From NCBI GenBank assembly GCA_030448185.1, contig JAUJNL010000009.1:41892-105891 (forward strand): 64,000 nt of DNA. The letters are read 5' to 3'. Source of the stretch: Cytophagales bacterium (GTDB taxonomy: Bacteria; Bacteroidota; Bacteroidia; Cytophagales; 172606-1). Made by a program: the position numbers and the translations under genes. This document shows positions 35,848 through 45,511 of the stretch, one piece after another. Below the pieces are notes generated by a model. The model made no database searches, was not told the origin of the DNA, and saw only the letters and a list, made by a program, of their open reading frames with translations. Positions within the stretch are counted from its first letter, which is position 1; the number at the start of each line of letters is the position of its first letter.

Positions 35848-38800
35848 ATGCAAAACCAGACCACCATTTATAAACCTAAAAACCCTATTCGAATCGTTAC
35901 CGCGGCATCTCTGTTCGACGGGCACGATGCGGCTATTAACCTGATGCGGCGGCTGATGCAGGCCAGCGGCGCCGAAGTGATTCACCTGGGACATAATCGT
36001 TCGGTGGCCGAAATTGTGGATTGCGCCATTCAGGAGGATGCTCAGGCGATAGCCATCACCAGTTATCAAGGCGGGCACGTCGAATATTTCAAATACATGC
36101 ATGACCTGCTTAAGGAAAAAGGCGCCGGACACATCAGAATATTCGGCGGTGGCGGAGGCACTATTTTACCATCGGAAATTGAAGAACTGCACGCCTACGG
36201 CATCACCCGCCTCTACTCTCCCGACGACGGCCGGTCACTGGGCCTTCAGGGAATGATCAATGACCTGCTGGAAAAGGCTGATTTTCCCACGGTAACTTCG
36301 CCCAACGGACAAGCGAAAGCATTATCCGCCAAAGACCCTAAAGCCATTGGTTCCCTGATTACCCTGGCCGAAAACCAACCCGATCAGTTTGCTTCTTTCA
36401 AATCGAACATTGAGCATCGGGCATCGAACGTTATTCCAGTTCTCGGCATTACTGGCACGGGAGGTTCGGGCAAGTCTTCACTGGTAGACGAACTGGTACG
36501 CCGGTACTTGCTGCATTTCCCGGATAAGACCATTGCCATTATTTCCGTGGACCCATCAAAACGGAAAACGGGGGGAGCTCTGCTGGGAGACCGTATCCGG
36601 ATGAATTCTATTCATAACCTCCGGGTATACATGCGTTCCCTGGCAACGCGGCAGAGCAATCTGGCTCTGAGCCGGCACGTGCAGGAGAGCATTGACATTT
36701 GTAAGGCCGCAGGCTACGATCTTATCATCGTTGAAACTTCTGGAATTGGCCAGTCCGATACGGAGATTACCGAACATTCGGACGTGTCGCTGTACGTGAT
36801 GACCAGCGAATACGGGGCCGCCACGCAACTGGAAAAGATTGACATGCTGGATTTTGCCGACCTGATTGCCATCAATAAATTTGATAAGCCCGGCTCCCTG
36901 GATGCTTTGCGCGACGTTAAGAAACAGTACCGTCGCAACCATCAGCTTTGGGATGCCGCGGAGGAAGACCTACCCGTGTTTGGTACCGTCGCCAGCCAGT
37001 TCAACGACCCCGGCACCAATGTTCTTTTTGAGAAAGTTATTTCCAAGATCAATGAGAAAACCGGCACTAATTTTCCTGTTCCTGTCCAACCAGAAAATAC
37101 TCCAAACCCCCAATTTAACATCGAACATCGGACATCGAACATCGCAAATTTTTCCATCATTCCCGCCAGCCGGGTCCGCTACCTGGCTGAGATTGTAGAA
37201 GGGAGCCGCAACTACGAACGCTTTGTGGACGAACAATGCACTCTGGCCCGGCAGCTCTTCCAGTTGCAGGGCACTATTGAATTGCTGCGGTCGAAGATTG
37301 GCACCACGAAGCTGGAGATCCGGCAGGACGTGGCCAGTCAGACGGTCAAGGTGATTCAGCACGAAACCGGCGAACCGGAGTATTTGCGGGAGCTGATTGA
37401 CCTATATAATCAGATCGAGGAGAAAATGAATCCCGAATGCCGTCAGCTATTGCGGGAATGGCCGCAAAAAGTGCAGCGGTACAAATCAGCCAAATACCAG
37501 TTTCAGGTGCGGGATAAGGTGATTGAGCAGGATTTATACACCGAGTCCCTGTCAAGGCTTAAAATCCCGAAGGTAAGTCTGCCGGCATACGAGAACTGGG
37601 GTGACCTACTCCGCTGGCAGCTGACCGAAAATGTACCCGGTGAGTTTCCCTACGCGGCCGGGGTATTTCCGCTGAAGCGGGAGAATGAAGACCCAACCCG
37701 GATGTTTGCCGGGGAGGGCGGCCCCGAACGAACCAACCGCCGTTTTCACTACGTTTCGCAGGGAATGCCTGCCAAGCGGCTTTCCACGGCCTTTGATTCA
37801 GTCACTTTGTACGGCGAAAATCCTGATCTTCGGCCGGATATCTACGGCAAAATCGGTAATTCCGGGGTAAGTATTGCCACGCTGGACGATGCCAAAAAGC
37901 TGTATTCCGGCTTCAACCTGTCAGACCCGGCTACTTCGGTCTCTATGACCATTAATGGTCCGGCCCCCATGCTGCTGGCCTTTTTCCTCAACGCCGCTAT
38001 CGACCAGCAGTGTGAATTGTACATTAGGAGAGAAGCGAGGAGTGAGGAGATAGAAGCGAGAATAAATAAGATATATACAGAAAAGGGTTTGCCTCTGCCT
38101 AGCTATCAGGGAATTTTACCTGAAGGGAATGATGGGCTTGGCTTGATGTTATTGGGGGTAACCGGCGATCAGGTGCTACCTATAAACGTTTACAATAAAA
38201 TTAAGGCCGACACCCTGAAAGCCGTCCGGGGCACGGTACAAGCCGATATTCTGAAGGAAGACCAAGCGCAGAACACCTGTATTTTCAGCACTGAATTTGC
38301 CCTCCGGATGATGGGTGATATTCAGCAGTATTTTATTGAGCAGAAGGTCCGGAATTTTTACTCCGTATCGATCTCAGGCTACCACATTGCCGAAGCAGGG
38401 GCCAATCCGGTCTCGCAGCTGGCCTTTACACTAGCCAATGGTTTTACTTTTGTAGAATACTACCTGAGCCGGGGGATGCACATCGATGATTTTGCCCCGA
38501 ATTTGTCGTTTTTCTTCTCCAACGGCGTAGATCCCGAATATTCCGTAATTGGCCGGGTAGCCCGGCGCATCTGGGCTAAGGCCATGAAAGGGCGGTACGG
38601 GGGCAATGACCGTTCGCAGAAGCTTAAATACCACATTCAGACCTCGGGCCGGTCGCTGCACGCCCAGGAAATCGCCTTCAATGATATCCGTACGACCTTG
38701 CAGGCTTTGTACGCCATTTATGACAACTGTAATTCCCTGCACACCAACGCCTATGATGAGGCCATTACCACACCTACTGAAGAGTCAGTACGCCGGGCCA

Positions 38801-39327
38801 TGGCGATTCAACTGATCATTAATAAGGAACTAGGGCTGGCTAAGAATGAAAACCCCTTGCAAGGCTCTTTTATCATCGAAGAACTCACGGATTTGGTAGA
38901 AGAAGCGGTATTGCGGGAGTTTGAGAGCATTTCTGAAAGGGGAGGAGTGCTGGGCGCTATGGAACGAATGTATCAGCGGAGCAAGATCCAGGAAGAATCT
39001 ATGTACTACGAAACGCTGAAGCATAATGGACAACTGCCTGTAATCGGCGTCAATACCTTCCTCGATCCGAAAGGTTCGCCGACGATTATTCCCAAAGAGG
39101 TAATCCGGTCCACGCGGGAAGAGAAAGAATACGCCATTACTTCGCTGGAAGCTTTCCATACCCGCAATGAAGCTGCCGCGCTGCAATCTTTGAAGGACTT
39201 ACAGTTAGCAGCCGTCAATGGCCGGAATGTATTTGAACAGCTGATGGAAACGGCCAAAGTCTGTTCCCTCGGCCAGATGACCCACGCCCTCTACGAAGTT
39301 GGGGGTCAGTACCGGAGAAATATGTAA
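35848..39327 (+). CDS. icmF: Fused isobutyryl-CoA mutase with G-protein chaperone domain
   Basis: Adenosylcobalamin-dependent acyl-CoA mutase that isomerises isobutyryl-CoA and butyryl-CoA, fused to its own GTPase chaperone; 1159 residues. The N-terminal B12 domain (10-140) contains [12 protein letters not shown] and [12 protein letters not shown]. The G domain (about 195-420) has P-loop [44 protein letters not shown] and NKFD. The C-terminal mutase (from about 450) has [15 protein letters not shown] and [20 protein letters not shown]. Both interdomain linkers contain peptides NIEHR(A/T)SN encoded by a genomic micro-repeat. It marks the left flank of the cassette array. Confidence 0.97.
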   Translation: MQNQTTIYKPKNPIRIVTAASLFDGHDAAINLMRRLMQASGAEVIHLGHNRSVAEIVDCAIQEDAQAIAITSYQGGHVEYFKYMHDLLKEKGAGHIRIFGGGGGTILPSEIEELHAYGITRLYSPDDGRSLGLQGMINDLLEKADFPTVTSPNGQAKALSAKDPKAIGSLITLAENQPDQFASFKSNIEHRASNVIPVLGITGTGGSGKSSLVDELVRRYLLHFPDKTIAIISVDPSKRKTGGALLGDRIRMNSIHNLRVYMRSLATRQSNLALSRHVQESIDICKAAGYDLIIVETSGIGQSDTEITEHSDVSLYVMTSEYGAATQLEKIDMLDFADLIAINKFDKPGSLDALRDVKKQYRRNHQLWDAAEEDLPVFGTVASQFNDPGTNVLFEKVISKINEKTGTNFPVPVQPENTPNPQFNIEHRTSNIANFSIIPASRVRYLAEIVEGSRNYERFVDEQCTLARQLFQLQGTIELLRSKIGTTKLEIRQDVASQTVKVIQHETGEPEYLRELIDLYNQIEEKMNPECRQLLREWPQKVQRYKSAKYQFQVRDKVIEQDLYTESLSRLKIPKVSLPAYENWGDLLRWQLTENVPGEFPYAAGVFPLKRENEDPTRMFAGEGGPERTNRRFHYVSQGMPAKRLSTAFDSVTLYGENPDLRPDIYGKIGNSGVSIATLDDAKKLYSGFNLSDPATSVSMTINGPAPMLLAFFLNAAIDQQCELYIRREARSEEIEARINKIYTEKGLPLPSYQGILPEGNDGLGLMLLGVTGDQVLPINVYNKIKADTLKAVRGTVQADILKEDQAQNTCIFSTEFALRMMGDIQQYFIEQKVRNFYSVSISGYHIAEAGANPVSQLAFTLANGFTFVEYYLSRGMHIDDFAPNLSFFFSNGVDPEYSVIGRVARRIWAKAMKGRYGGNDRSQKLKYHIQTSGRSLHAQEIAFNDIRTTLQALYAIYDNCNSLHTNAYDEAITTPTEESVRRAMAIQLIINKELGLAKNENPLQGSFIIEELTDLVEEAVLREFESISERGGVLGAMERMYQRSKIQEESMYYETLKHNGQLPVIGVNTFLDPKGSPTIIPKEVIRSTREEKEYAITSLEAFHTRNEAAALQSLKDLQLAAVNGRNVFEQLMETAKVCSLGQMTHALYEVGGQYRRNM
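36402..36430 (+). repeat. Micro-repeat inside icmF, linker 1
   Basis: ATCGAACATTGAGCATCGGG and the following CATCGAACG encode SNIEHRASN at about residues 186-194. The repeat is the same family as intergenic copies at 718-745 and 3308-3342. Confidence 0.75.
37116..37146 (+). repeat. Micro-repeat inside icmF, linker 2
   Basis: TTAACATCGAACATCGGACA and the following TCGAACATCGC encode [11 protein letters not shown] at about residues 424-434, in the same reading frame as linker copy 1. Confidence 0.78.
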
Positions 39328-39453
39328 GTGTATATTATACACACTATTGTGTTTATTCTTTACTGGTAAGGGCGTTGTGAAAAACAGGCTTCCGTCTGGA
39401 TTAACAGCGTTTTTAGGTAAATTGTGAGTATTTACTTGTTAGCACATATTGAA

Positions 39454-39843
39454 ATGAAAATAATAGCTCAATTTTTGCTTGTCCTGTTGCTTCTTGCAAG
39501 TTGTACTGAAGAGTTTAAATCAGTTGATCCGGAAGCATTTAATAACAAGGTTGCAGAACGAACAGACATTGAAACTCCGGAAGAGTTAATCACTATTTAT
39601 TACAATTATCCGCCCGATGAAGGTAAGCCTGATTTGTCAATCAACTCGCAGAAATTGAATGACAATGAGTTTGAGATCACCTTAATTCACGATGGGCAAC
39701 AAGATGACGCTCAGCAAGCAGAAAAGGTAGTCATGCGTGCAGTGAAGAGTGATAATAAATGGACGGTACGCGAAATCAAAAGAAATTGGAAATGCTATTC
39801 CGGAAGAGGACACACCAGTTGGGGGATAGGATATTGTGGATAA
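39454..39843 (+). CDS. Hypothetical lipoprotein (first cassette)
   Basis: 129 residues from the preferred start MKIIAQFLLVLLLLASC, a compact lipoprotein signal with lipobox LASC; the ORF track's start ten residues upstream would bury the signal peptide. The mature part (TEEFKSVDPEAFNNKVAERTDIETPEELITIYYNYPP) is acidic with a C-terminal WTVREIKRNWKCYSG segment. No family recognised. It ends about 20 bp before the first attC-like site. I see no such site between it and icmF, so it could be the resident gene beside the array or its first cassette. Confidence 0.65.
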   Translation: MKIIAQFLLVLLLLASCTEEFKSVDPEAFNNKVAERTDIETPEELITIYYNYPPDEGKPDLSINSQKLNDNEFEITLIHDGQQDDAQQAEKVVMRAVKSDNKWTVREIKRNWKCYSGRGHTSWGIGYCG

Positions 39844-39862
39844 ATGAAAGAGGAATAACATG

Positions 39863-39957
39863 TGCTAACACCAGCCAAGCCTTCCAGCGGCCCGCCCAAC
39901 CGCATAGCCATAGCAGGAGGGCACGCCGTCGGGTGGCTTCGATCCGTTGTCCGCAAT
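39863..39957 (+). repeat. attC-like site 1
   Basis: TGCTAACACCAGCC ... GGTGGCTTCGATCCGTTGTC. Outer AAC/GTT core; inner AGCC/GGCT arms with unpaired TTCGATCC on the right arm. Central CAGCGGCCCGCC ... GGGCACGCCGTCGGG. Confidence 0.75.
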
Positions 39958-39976
39958 TGAGTCAAAAAGGAATACG

Positions 39977-40447
39977 ATGAAAGGAATTTTGTTGGTTCTA
40001 TCCTGCTTGTTATTTATTGGATCTCCTGTACTTGCTCATCAGGACAGCTTGCACACATCAAAAGAAACCAGACTGCGCCGGATTGTAGCAAGAATTCAAA
40101 AGCAGGAATTTCTGATGATGAATTATCAGATTACGCCAAGGAATAGAGGCTACGCAAAGACCTTAGCAAAAATAGCTACTGATGCAGATTTAATAGAATT
40201 GGCCAAACAGGAGAATAAAACGGTGTTTTGCTTGGCTTATTTGATTTTAAGTAAAAGAGGACACTCAATGGCGGTACAGATTTACAATCAGTATAAAAAT
40301 ATGGATGAGCAAACTTTTATCAGCCAGACCAGAACGATTACTGATTATAACCGAAAACATAAGTTTGATGTGATCAGGCTGTATTCTAATTCAGATTTTG
40401 TGTATGACGTGTTTGTTTATAAGAAATATTTGAATGTATTGGATTGA
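39977..40447 (+). CDS. Hypothetical secreted protein
   Basis: 156 residues from the ATG at 39977, which follows site 1 by 20 bp. Signal peptide MKGILLVLSCLLFIGSPVLAHQ, then a basic, helical domain (TRLRRIVARIQKQEFLMMNYQITP, YNQYKNMDEQTFISQTRTITDYNRKHKFDVIRLYSNSDFVYDVFVY). No family recognised. The ORF-track start ten residues upstream would precede the signal peptide and is less likely. It ends 20 bp before the next site. Confidence 0.65.
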   Translation: MKGILLVLSCLLFIGSPVLAHQDSLHTSKETRLRRIVARIQKQEFLMMNYQITPRNRGYAKTLAKIATDADLIELAKQENKTVFCLAYLILSKRGHSMAVQIYNQYKNMDEQTFISQTRTITDYNRKHKFDVIRLYSNSDFVYDVFVYKKYLNVLD

Positions 40448-40465
40448 TAAATGAAGAAAACAGCG

Positions 40466-40556
40466 GACAACATTAAGCAGACCGGCAAGTGGGGCGCTCC
40501 ACCGCAGAGCTACAGCAGGAGCCCACACTTTGCGGCTGCACTTGATCCGTTATGCA
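40466..40556 (+). repeat. attC-like site 2 (degenerate)
   Basis: GACAACATTAAGCAGACCGG ... GCGGCTGCACTTGATCCGTTATGC. The core AAC/GTT is kept and the central GGCGCTCCACCGCAGAGC...CAGCAGGAGCCC is similar to site 5. The inner arms are weaker. Confidence 0.6.
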
Positions 40557-40582
40557 CCATCAAAAATGAAAAAAGAATAAGA

Positions 40583-40949
40583 ATGAATTTTGTCATTGTA
40601 AAGCCAAGAATCAGCCAAGATGAATTTATACAATGTCTCATTGAACAATTTCCGATGCTTGAATCAGAATTGCAAGATGAGGATTACCAAGGATTGATTT
40701 ATTTACAGGTTGCTTGTCTGACAAGATATGCCAACAATTGTCTATCAGTCGGCAGATTTGATGAACTAAAAAAGAATAATTGATTTTTTTCAACAAACAG
40801 TAGATAAAGTAGACTCTGTGACAGAAAATGCTTTATATGTTTCCTTTTTGGAACACCTTGAAATGGATGCAGATAATGATAAAGCACGAGAAGCAAGAAA
40901 ACTGCTGAAGCCTGAGTACCTGAAGATTTGGAAGGAATTGAGAAAATAA
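40583..40949 (+). pseudogene. DUF7674-like protein, single frameshift
   Basis: Frame 1 (MNFVIVKPRISQDEFIQCLIEQFPMLESEL ... FDELKK) runs to a premature TGA at 40783. One A too many near 40772 throws the gene out of frame. The continuation in the next frame reads IIDFFQQTVDKVDSVTENAL ... PEYLKIWKELRK and stops at 40949. Together they make a protein of about 121 residues resembling the DUF7674 family, as far as I recall it. The ORF-track start at 40451 lies in the attC-like site. It could also be a homopolymer sequencing error. Confidence 0.65.
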
Positions 40950-40962
40950 TAACAAAAGACAG

Positions 40963-41050
40963 GTGCATAACACCACCTACCAACGGCCCGCCGATGCGCA
41001 GAGCTAATGCAGGAGGGCACGCCGGCGTGTAGCTTCGGTACATTGGCAAT
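40963..41050 (+). repeat. attC-like site 3
   Basis: GCATAACACCACCTACC ... GTGTAGCTTCGGTACATTGG. Inner arms CTAC/GTAG; unpaired TTCGGT segment; central AACGGCCCGCC ... GGGCACGCCGG. Confidence 0.75.
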
Positions 41051-41058
41051 AATGAAGA

Positions 41059-41580
41059 ATGAATAACAGGACTTTCATTGAAGATCAAATACTGGTTTCC
41101 CAAATGCTTCCACGCTTGAAATTAATTCAGGAGGAATCGAGGGAATTTGGAGCTGTATATGTTGACCTTCAAACGAATAATCAGTGGGAGCGATACGATT
41201 TTGAGTTCGAAGATCAATTTGAGGCGGTAACCGGACTACGCCGGTTTCCTCATCCGAGTGTTGCGCAAACGATTCAAATTGCTTTAAGTTCTCCACATAG
41301 GGATGAAGTAAGTGGAGCGGCAGCGATGCTGTATGTCTATGACCGAAAAGGGTTGGAAGTCCGCTCCCTATTCCTGCAGGAAATTGAATCCCGAATGGAA
41401 CAAATTGCTAAGGAACGATATGAGATCCTCTATGAGAGAATGGAATTATACGATGCCACCAATAACCGAGTACAAGTAGGAAAGTCGGTACAGGAGATTG
41501 AACAAGATGCTGCTTATTATAGACTGACATCATTGAGAGCAAAACAACTAAAAGACAAAATCACTATTGCCAACACCTAA
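41059..41580 (+). CDS. Hypothetical cassette protein
   Basis: 173 residues, cytosolic, acidic. Beta-strand-rich start (FGAVYVDLQTNNQWERYDFEFEDQFEAVTGLRRFPHP) and a long helical end (EQIAKERYEILYERMELYDATNNRV). Size and composition resemble immunity or HEAT-like accessory proteins, but I recognise no family. Start ATG about 10 bp after site 3; its last codons run into site 4 (CAACACCTAA), as in integron cassettes where attC begins at the stop codon. Confidence 0.65.
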   Translation: MNNRTFIEDQILVSQMLPRLKLIQEESREFGAVYVDLQTNNQWERYDFEFEDQFEAVTGLRRFPHPSVAQTIQIALSSPHRDEVSGAAAMLYVYDRKGLEVRSLFLQEIESRMEQIAKERYEILYERMELYDATNNRVQVGKSVQEIEQDAAYYRLTSLRAKQLKDKITIANT

Positions 41581-41665
41581 CTCGACCGACAACCGGCCTA
41601 TCCCAACGCAAGACCTCAACACAAAGGACCGGTATGCGGGAGTTATTGGGCCATTATGGGCAAGC
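41570..41665 (+). repeat. attC-like site 4
   Basis: CAACACCTAACTCGACC ... GGGAGTTATTGGGCCATTATGGG. Inner arms TAACTC/GAGTTA are perfectly complementary and differ from the other sites. It begins inside the stop region of the preceding gene. Confidence 0.7.
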
Positions 41666-41764
41666 AAAAGGTGATTCTCAGACAATCAAGTGCTGAGTGA
41701 ATAATGATGATAAAGTATAAACTAAAATCACAGCAGACCGCTCCACCAATTAATCATCTACAAC

Positions 41765-43213
41765 ATGAAAACCATGGTCAGCCTTCTACTGATTTCAGTA
41801 CCTTTTTTTTGCACTCCCCCAAAATCATTCACTCAACAAGATCCTCTTAACCCGGCGATTTCGGCTATTCACCTGGATGGGAAGGCAGTCGTTCGGATTT
41901 TATATACAGATAATGCGAAGGCCCGTCCCCTTTCTGCCTACACCAACAGTATACTAACGGATAACAAAGGCTTTCAGCTAAACGATACCCTTCCCTCAGG
42001 AAGCGGGTACAAGGATCTGGTATTTGAAGTAAGAAGTTTTCAGAAGGGCTTCTTCCAAATAGGCAATTACAGAGCAGAGGTATACCTGGCCCCGTTTGAT
42101 ACCTTGTTTGTGGTGGCTGACCTAAGCCTTGCCAAGGGCTGGCAGGTAAAGGAATGGAAGGGCAAGTATGCTTTTGCCAGTCAGTATTACGCGGCCCGAA
42201 ACAAGCAACTGGGCGGCTTAGGCGGACAACGGGCTGGTGCAGCTAACATTTCAGCTGACCTAAAAGGTTATCAGCAGCGCATGGACTCGCTACTGGCGCT
42301 GGAAACATCCTTCTTTGAAACTTACCGCTCCAGCCACAACCTGCCGGCTTGGTTTGTAGAAACCGAGCGGAATGAGATCCGCTACGCAGATGCCTTTTTA
42401 AGGTTAAATGCGGTAAAATACCGGGACTTTATGGGAATGGATAAACAAGAAGACGTACCGGCCGAATACTACCAGTTTGTTACGCCCGGACTCGTAAATA
42501 ACCCGAAGGCCAGCCACCTATTTACTTATCAAATGTTTCTGATGGAGTACTTCTCGATTCTCCTGGCACAGCAACACGGCAAAAACAAAGCCGACATGGT
42601 GCTCTCTCCTCAACTAGCACAAGAGCACTTGACTGGGAAAGCAAAGGATATGTATATGATTTGCTATATTAACGATTCTTGGTCCCGTTTCCCGGTGGAA
42701 GGAGAAAAAGAATTCAACAAGTATTATACCCAGATATCCGACAAGGCTTTGATTGACAAAATCAAGGCATACTACCAGCAGGCCTATATTCTGAAACCAG
42801 GTGGGCAGGCTCCCGGTTTCTTTCTGCAAGATCAGGCCGATTCGTTGGTTTCTTTGAAAGAGTTTCAAGGCAAGGTTATTTATATAGGCTTTTGGTTTGT
42901 AGGCTGCGCTCCTTGTATTAAGGAGTTTCCCCATGAAAATGCGCTGGTAGAAAAATTTGAAGGCAAGGATGTGCGCATAATCAGTATTTGCGTACGAAGC
43001 AGTCGGGAAAACTGGATGAAAATGAGCAGTCGGTATGGGTTAAAAACCATTAATTTATTTGCTAATCCCAATTGGGAGAAGAGCCTGATCGAAAAGTATA
43101 ATATAAAGAGTTATCCGCATTATGTTTTAATTGATAAGACTGGGAAAGTAGTAGAAAACAATTGTAGCCGCCCCAGTGAAAAGATTGCAACTCAGATTCA
43201 AAAACTACTCTAA
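41765..43213 (+). CDS. TlpA-like thioredoxin-domain protein
   Basis: 482 residues: a signal peptide (MKTMVSLLLISVPFFC), a long N-terminal domain of the DUF4369-like / helical type found in Bacteroidota TlpA proteins, and a C-terminal thioredoxin fold from about residue 345. The redox motif is GFWFVGCAPCIKEFP (CAPC); the cis-Pro region is YNIKSYPHYVLIDKTGKVV. It is a periplasmic disulfide reductase or maturation factor. It is the largest intact cassette, bracketed by sites 4 and 5. Confidence 0.9.
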   Translation: MKTMVSLLLISVPFFCTPPKSFTQQDPLNPAISAIHLDGKAVVRILYTDNAKARPLSAYTNSILTDNKGFQLNDTLPSGSGYKDLVFEVRSFQKGFFQIGNYRAEVYLAPFDTLFVVADLSLAKGWQVKEWKGKYAFASQYYAARNKQLGGLGGQRAGAANISADLKGYQQRMDSLLALETSFFETYRSSHNLPAWFVETERNEIRYADAFLRLNAVKYRDFMGMDKQEDVPAEYYQFVTPGLVNNPKASHLFTYQMFLMEYFSILLAQQHGKNKADMVLSPQLAQEHLTGKAKDMYMICYINDSWSRFPVEGEKEFNKYYTQISDKALIDKIKAYYQQAYILKPGGQAPGFFLQDQADSLVSLKEFQGKVIYIGFWFVGCAPCIKEFPHENALVEKFEGKDVRIISICVRSSRENWMKMSSRYGLKTINLFANPNWEKSLIEKYNIKSYPHYVLIDKTGKVVENNCSRPSEKIATQIQKLL

Positions 43214-43228
43214 TCGATAAAAGCTATG

Positions 43229-43326
43229 CCCATAACACCAGCCACAACCGATCACCGGCCTGCTCCACCGCAAATCTCAGCAGGAAGGCACGGCGCCGGG
43301 TGGCTTCGGTCCGTTGGTTGCAATAG
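43229..43326 (+). repeat. attC-like site 5
   Basis: CATAACACCAGCCACAACCG ... GGGTGGCTTCGGTCCGTTGG. Inner arms AGCCAC/GTGGCT perfect; CC pairs with GG beyond an unpaired TC; AAC/GTT outer core. The best example of the consensus. Confidence 0.82.
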
Positions 43327-43836
43327 GCCGGAGAAAGGATTGGGAAAAGGCTTTATTCAGTTAGAGCGAAAAGACTCTTAAGAGTCTAAAGCAACTTGAC
43401 GAGTCGAAGCGGCAAAACCGCTTTTGCCAGCGGAAGACGAGGAAGACGAGGCAAGTCAGCTAGCTTGCTGACAGAGGCGACGAAGTGGATAAGCAGCAAG
43501 CGTTTCGCTCTAGAACGAATAAAAGGTGAGATTTATTGTGGGGCAAGGGCTAGAGGCCCGGGCTTTTTTCTCCGGCTCGTCTTGGGCAAGGTGATTGATA
43601 AGAGAAGGCGCCCAAGACTGGTTTCCTTCTTTTCTAGGGGTTGTTGCGTCAATACTCATTATTGAATCGTCAACAACCCCCGCGCCGATAATCTAGCATA
43701 GGCCTAACCCGCCGATGGGCCAGGGCTGAAAAAAAGAAGCAAAACAACAGACAACCAACAGGCGCTACGCCGGACAACCCGCTATCACCACCACTAGCTC
43801 GGCGACGCACGGGTATGCGGGTAGCCGCCGTTCCGT
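43316..43836 (+). ncRNA. Structured noncoding cassette, copy 1
   Basis: 521 bp from GGTTGCAATAGGCCGG to its own attC-like site. A closing helix AGAGCGAAA (43363-43371) / TTTCGCTCT (43503-43511) encloses hairpins GACTCT/AGAGTC, ACTTG/CAAGT, GGCAAAA/TTTTGCC and GCTTGCT/AGCAAGC. Further 3' are GTCTTGGGC/GCCCAAGAC and GGGGTTGTTG/CAACAACCCC. The stems persist in copies 2 and 3 although the primary sequence differs, including one compensatory change. It looks like a large structured RNA; a DNA-level structure is the alternative. Confidence 0.7.
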
Positions 43837-43840
43837 GGTT
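43755..43840 (+). repeat. attC-like site 6 (end of ncRNA copy 1)
   Basis: CCAACAGGCGCTACGCCGG ... GGGTAGCCGCCGTTCCGTGG. GGCG-CTAC pairs with GTAG-C-CGCC with one bulged base on the right arm. Directly followed by copy 2. Confidence 0.7.
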
Positions 43841-44046
43841 GCAATAGGCCGGAGAAGTGATCAGGAAATGGCGTATTGGTTCAAGAGCGAAAGACTCCTG
43901 AGAGGAGTCAAGGCGACTGGGCGAACCGAAGTGCAAAAGGGCTTTTGCTGGCTGAAGGCGAAGACCAGTCGGCCAGCTGCTTACAATAGCGGCTAAGGGA
44001 GTAAGCAGCAAGCGTTTCGCTCTCTAGAACGAATACTGGAGCAGAT

Positions 44047-45301
44047 TGGAGTTCCCCGTAAAAGTGGAGGGTGAGAGAAAGAGTACTTAACCACCCCAAC
44101 CATTACCATGTCTACCAAGAAAAGACCTACACCAGAGAGTTTAAAGAAGAAGCTGTTCGGCTAGCGCAGAAAAATGGGAATATGAGTGAGACAGCAAGAA
44201 GTCTAGGCGTCCATGATAGTATTCTTCGACGTTGGAAAACTGAGTTAGCGCAAGATGGTCAGAAAGCCTTCCCAGGTAAAGGCCATACTCAGGATGAAGA
44301 ATTACGAGAGTTACAACGGGAAAATCAACGCTTAAAGGAGACTGTCGAGATCCTAAAAAAAGGCAGTGGGTATCTTCAGCAAGAGCTCCCAGTAAGATAC
44401 CAATTCATTGGGGGCATTGTGAGGAATATTCAACAGAGCGATTATGTGAGACAATGGAAGTATCCATAAGCGGCTACTACGCCTGGAAAAAAGCGGCCAG
44501 CAAGTACTCGAAAGCAAGAAAATCAACAAATAGTGGAAGAAATCAAAGTAATTCACCAGCAAAGCCGAAGTACTTATGGCAGTCCTCGTATTTACCAAGA
44601 CCTAAAGGAAAAGGAATTTCTTGTTCAGAGAACCGAATAGCCAGATTGATGAAAAAACATGAGATTGCCGCTAAAAGAAAAAGAAAGTTTGTCATAACCA
44701 CTGACTCCAAACATAACCTGCCAGTAGCTGAAAACAAACTTAATCAGGACTTTACAGCGGCTAACCCTAATGAAAAATGGGTAACGGATATCACGTATGT
44801 GTGGACGAAACAGGGGTGGTTATACCTAGCCGTAGTGTTGGACTTATTTTCCAGAAAAGTAGTGGGTTGGGCCATGGATGCTAGTATGGAAAAAGAACTG
44901 GTAATGAAAGCTTTACAGATGGCTTTGCAAGCAAGAAAACCAACAAAAGGTTTACTTCACCACTCGGACCGGGGTAGCCAGTACGCTAGTAATGATTATC
45001 AGAAACTGCTTAATTCTAATAATATAAGCTGTTCAATGAGTCGGAAAGGAAACTGTTACGATAATGCCGCAATGGAAAGCTTCTTTGCTACCCTCAAGCA
45101 GGAGCAAGGTTTACCACCAGCAATATGAAACTAGAAAAAGAAGCCAAACAAGACATTTTTGAATATATAGAAGTCTGGTATAACCGAAAACGAAGACATT
45201 CATCATTGGGCTACTTTAGCCCTGACCAATTTGAACACCAAAGCCAATATCAAATGGCTGCCTAACCTTTTCTCACCCTCCACTATTTTGGGGGAAACCC
45301 A
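44047..45301 (+). mobile_element. IS3-family insertion sequence
   Basis: 1255 bp. Imperfect terminal repeats TGGAGTTCCCCGTAAAAGTG and TGGGTTTCCCCCAAAATAGTG (reverse complement of the right end), flanked by the 3-bp duplication GAT (44044-44046 and 45302-45304). Copy 3 of the noncoding cassette shows the uninterrupted site GCAGATTTATTG. Confidence 0.92.
44108..45263 (+). pseudogene. IS3-family transposase OrfA-OrfB with several frameshifts
   Basis: OrfA begins MSTKKR at 44108, shifts frame, then reads YTREFKEEAVRLAQKNGNMSETARSLGVHDSILRRWK with its helix-turn-helix and leucine-zipper-like end ETVEILKK. The A7G run at 44355 is where IS3 elements normally make a programmed -1 shift into OrfB. 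OrfB shows the rve integrase core: VTDITYVWTKQGWLYLAVVLDLFSRKVVGW, HHSDRGSQYAS and MESFFATLK. Frameshifts near 44520-44620 and 45110 separate its ends ([16 protein letters not shown]). Probably inactive. Confidence 0.88.
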
Positions 45302-45511
45302 GATTTATTGCGTGGCTGGGCTAGAGGCAGCGCTCCATCTCCGGCTCGTCTTGGGCAAGGTGATTGATGAAGGCGCTTCTTCAAGACCGGGTTTATCCTT
45401 CTTTTTAGGGGTTGCTGCGTAGAGGCCGCTCAAGACGACAACAACCCCCGCGCCGATAAACTTAACACAAGGCCGACCCACCGATGGGCCAGGACTGAAA
45501 AAGAAGGAAAA

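Noticed and set aside
39328-39453. attI site or integrase gene at the array's left end
   Set aside because: No palindromic or core-like site and no recombinase ORF is seen between icmF and the first cassette gene, or elsewhere in the window.
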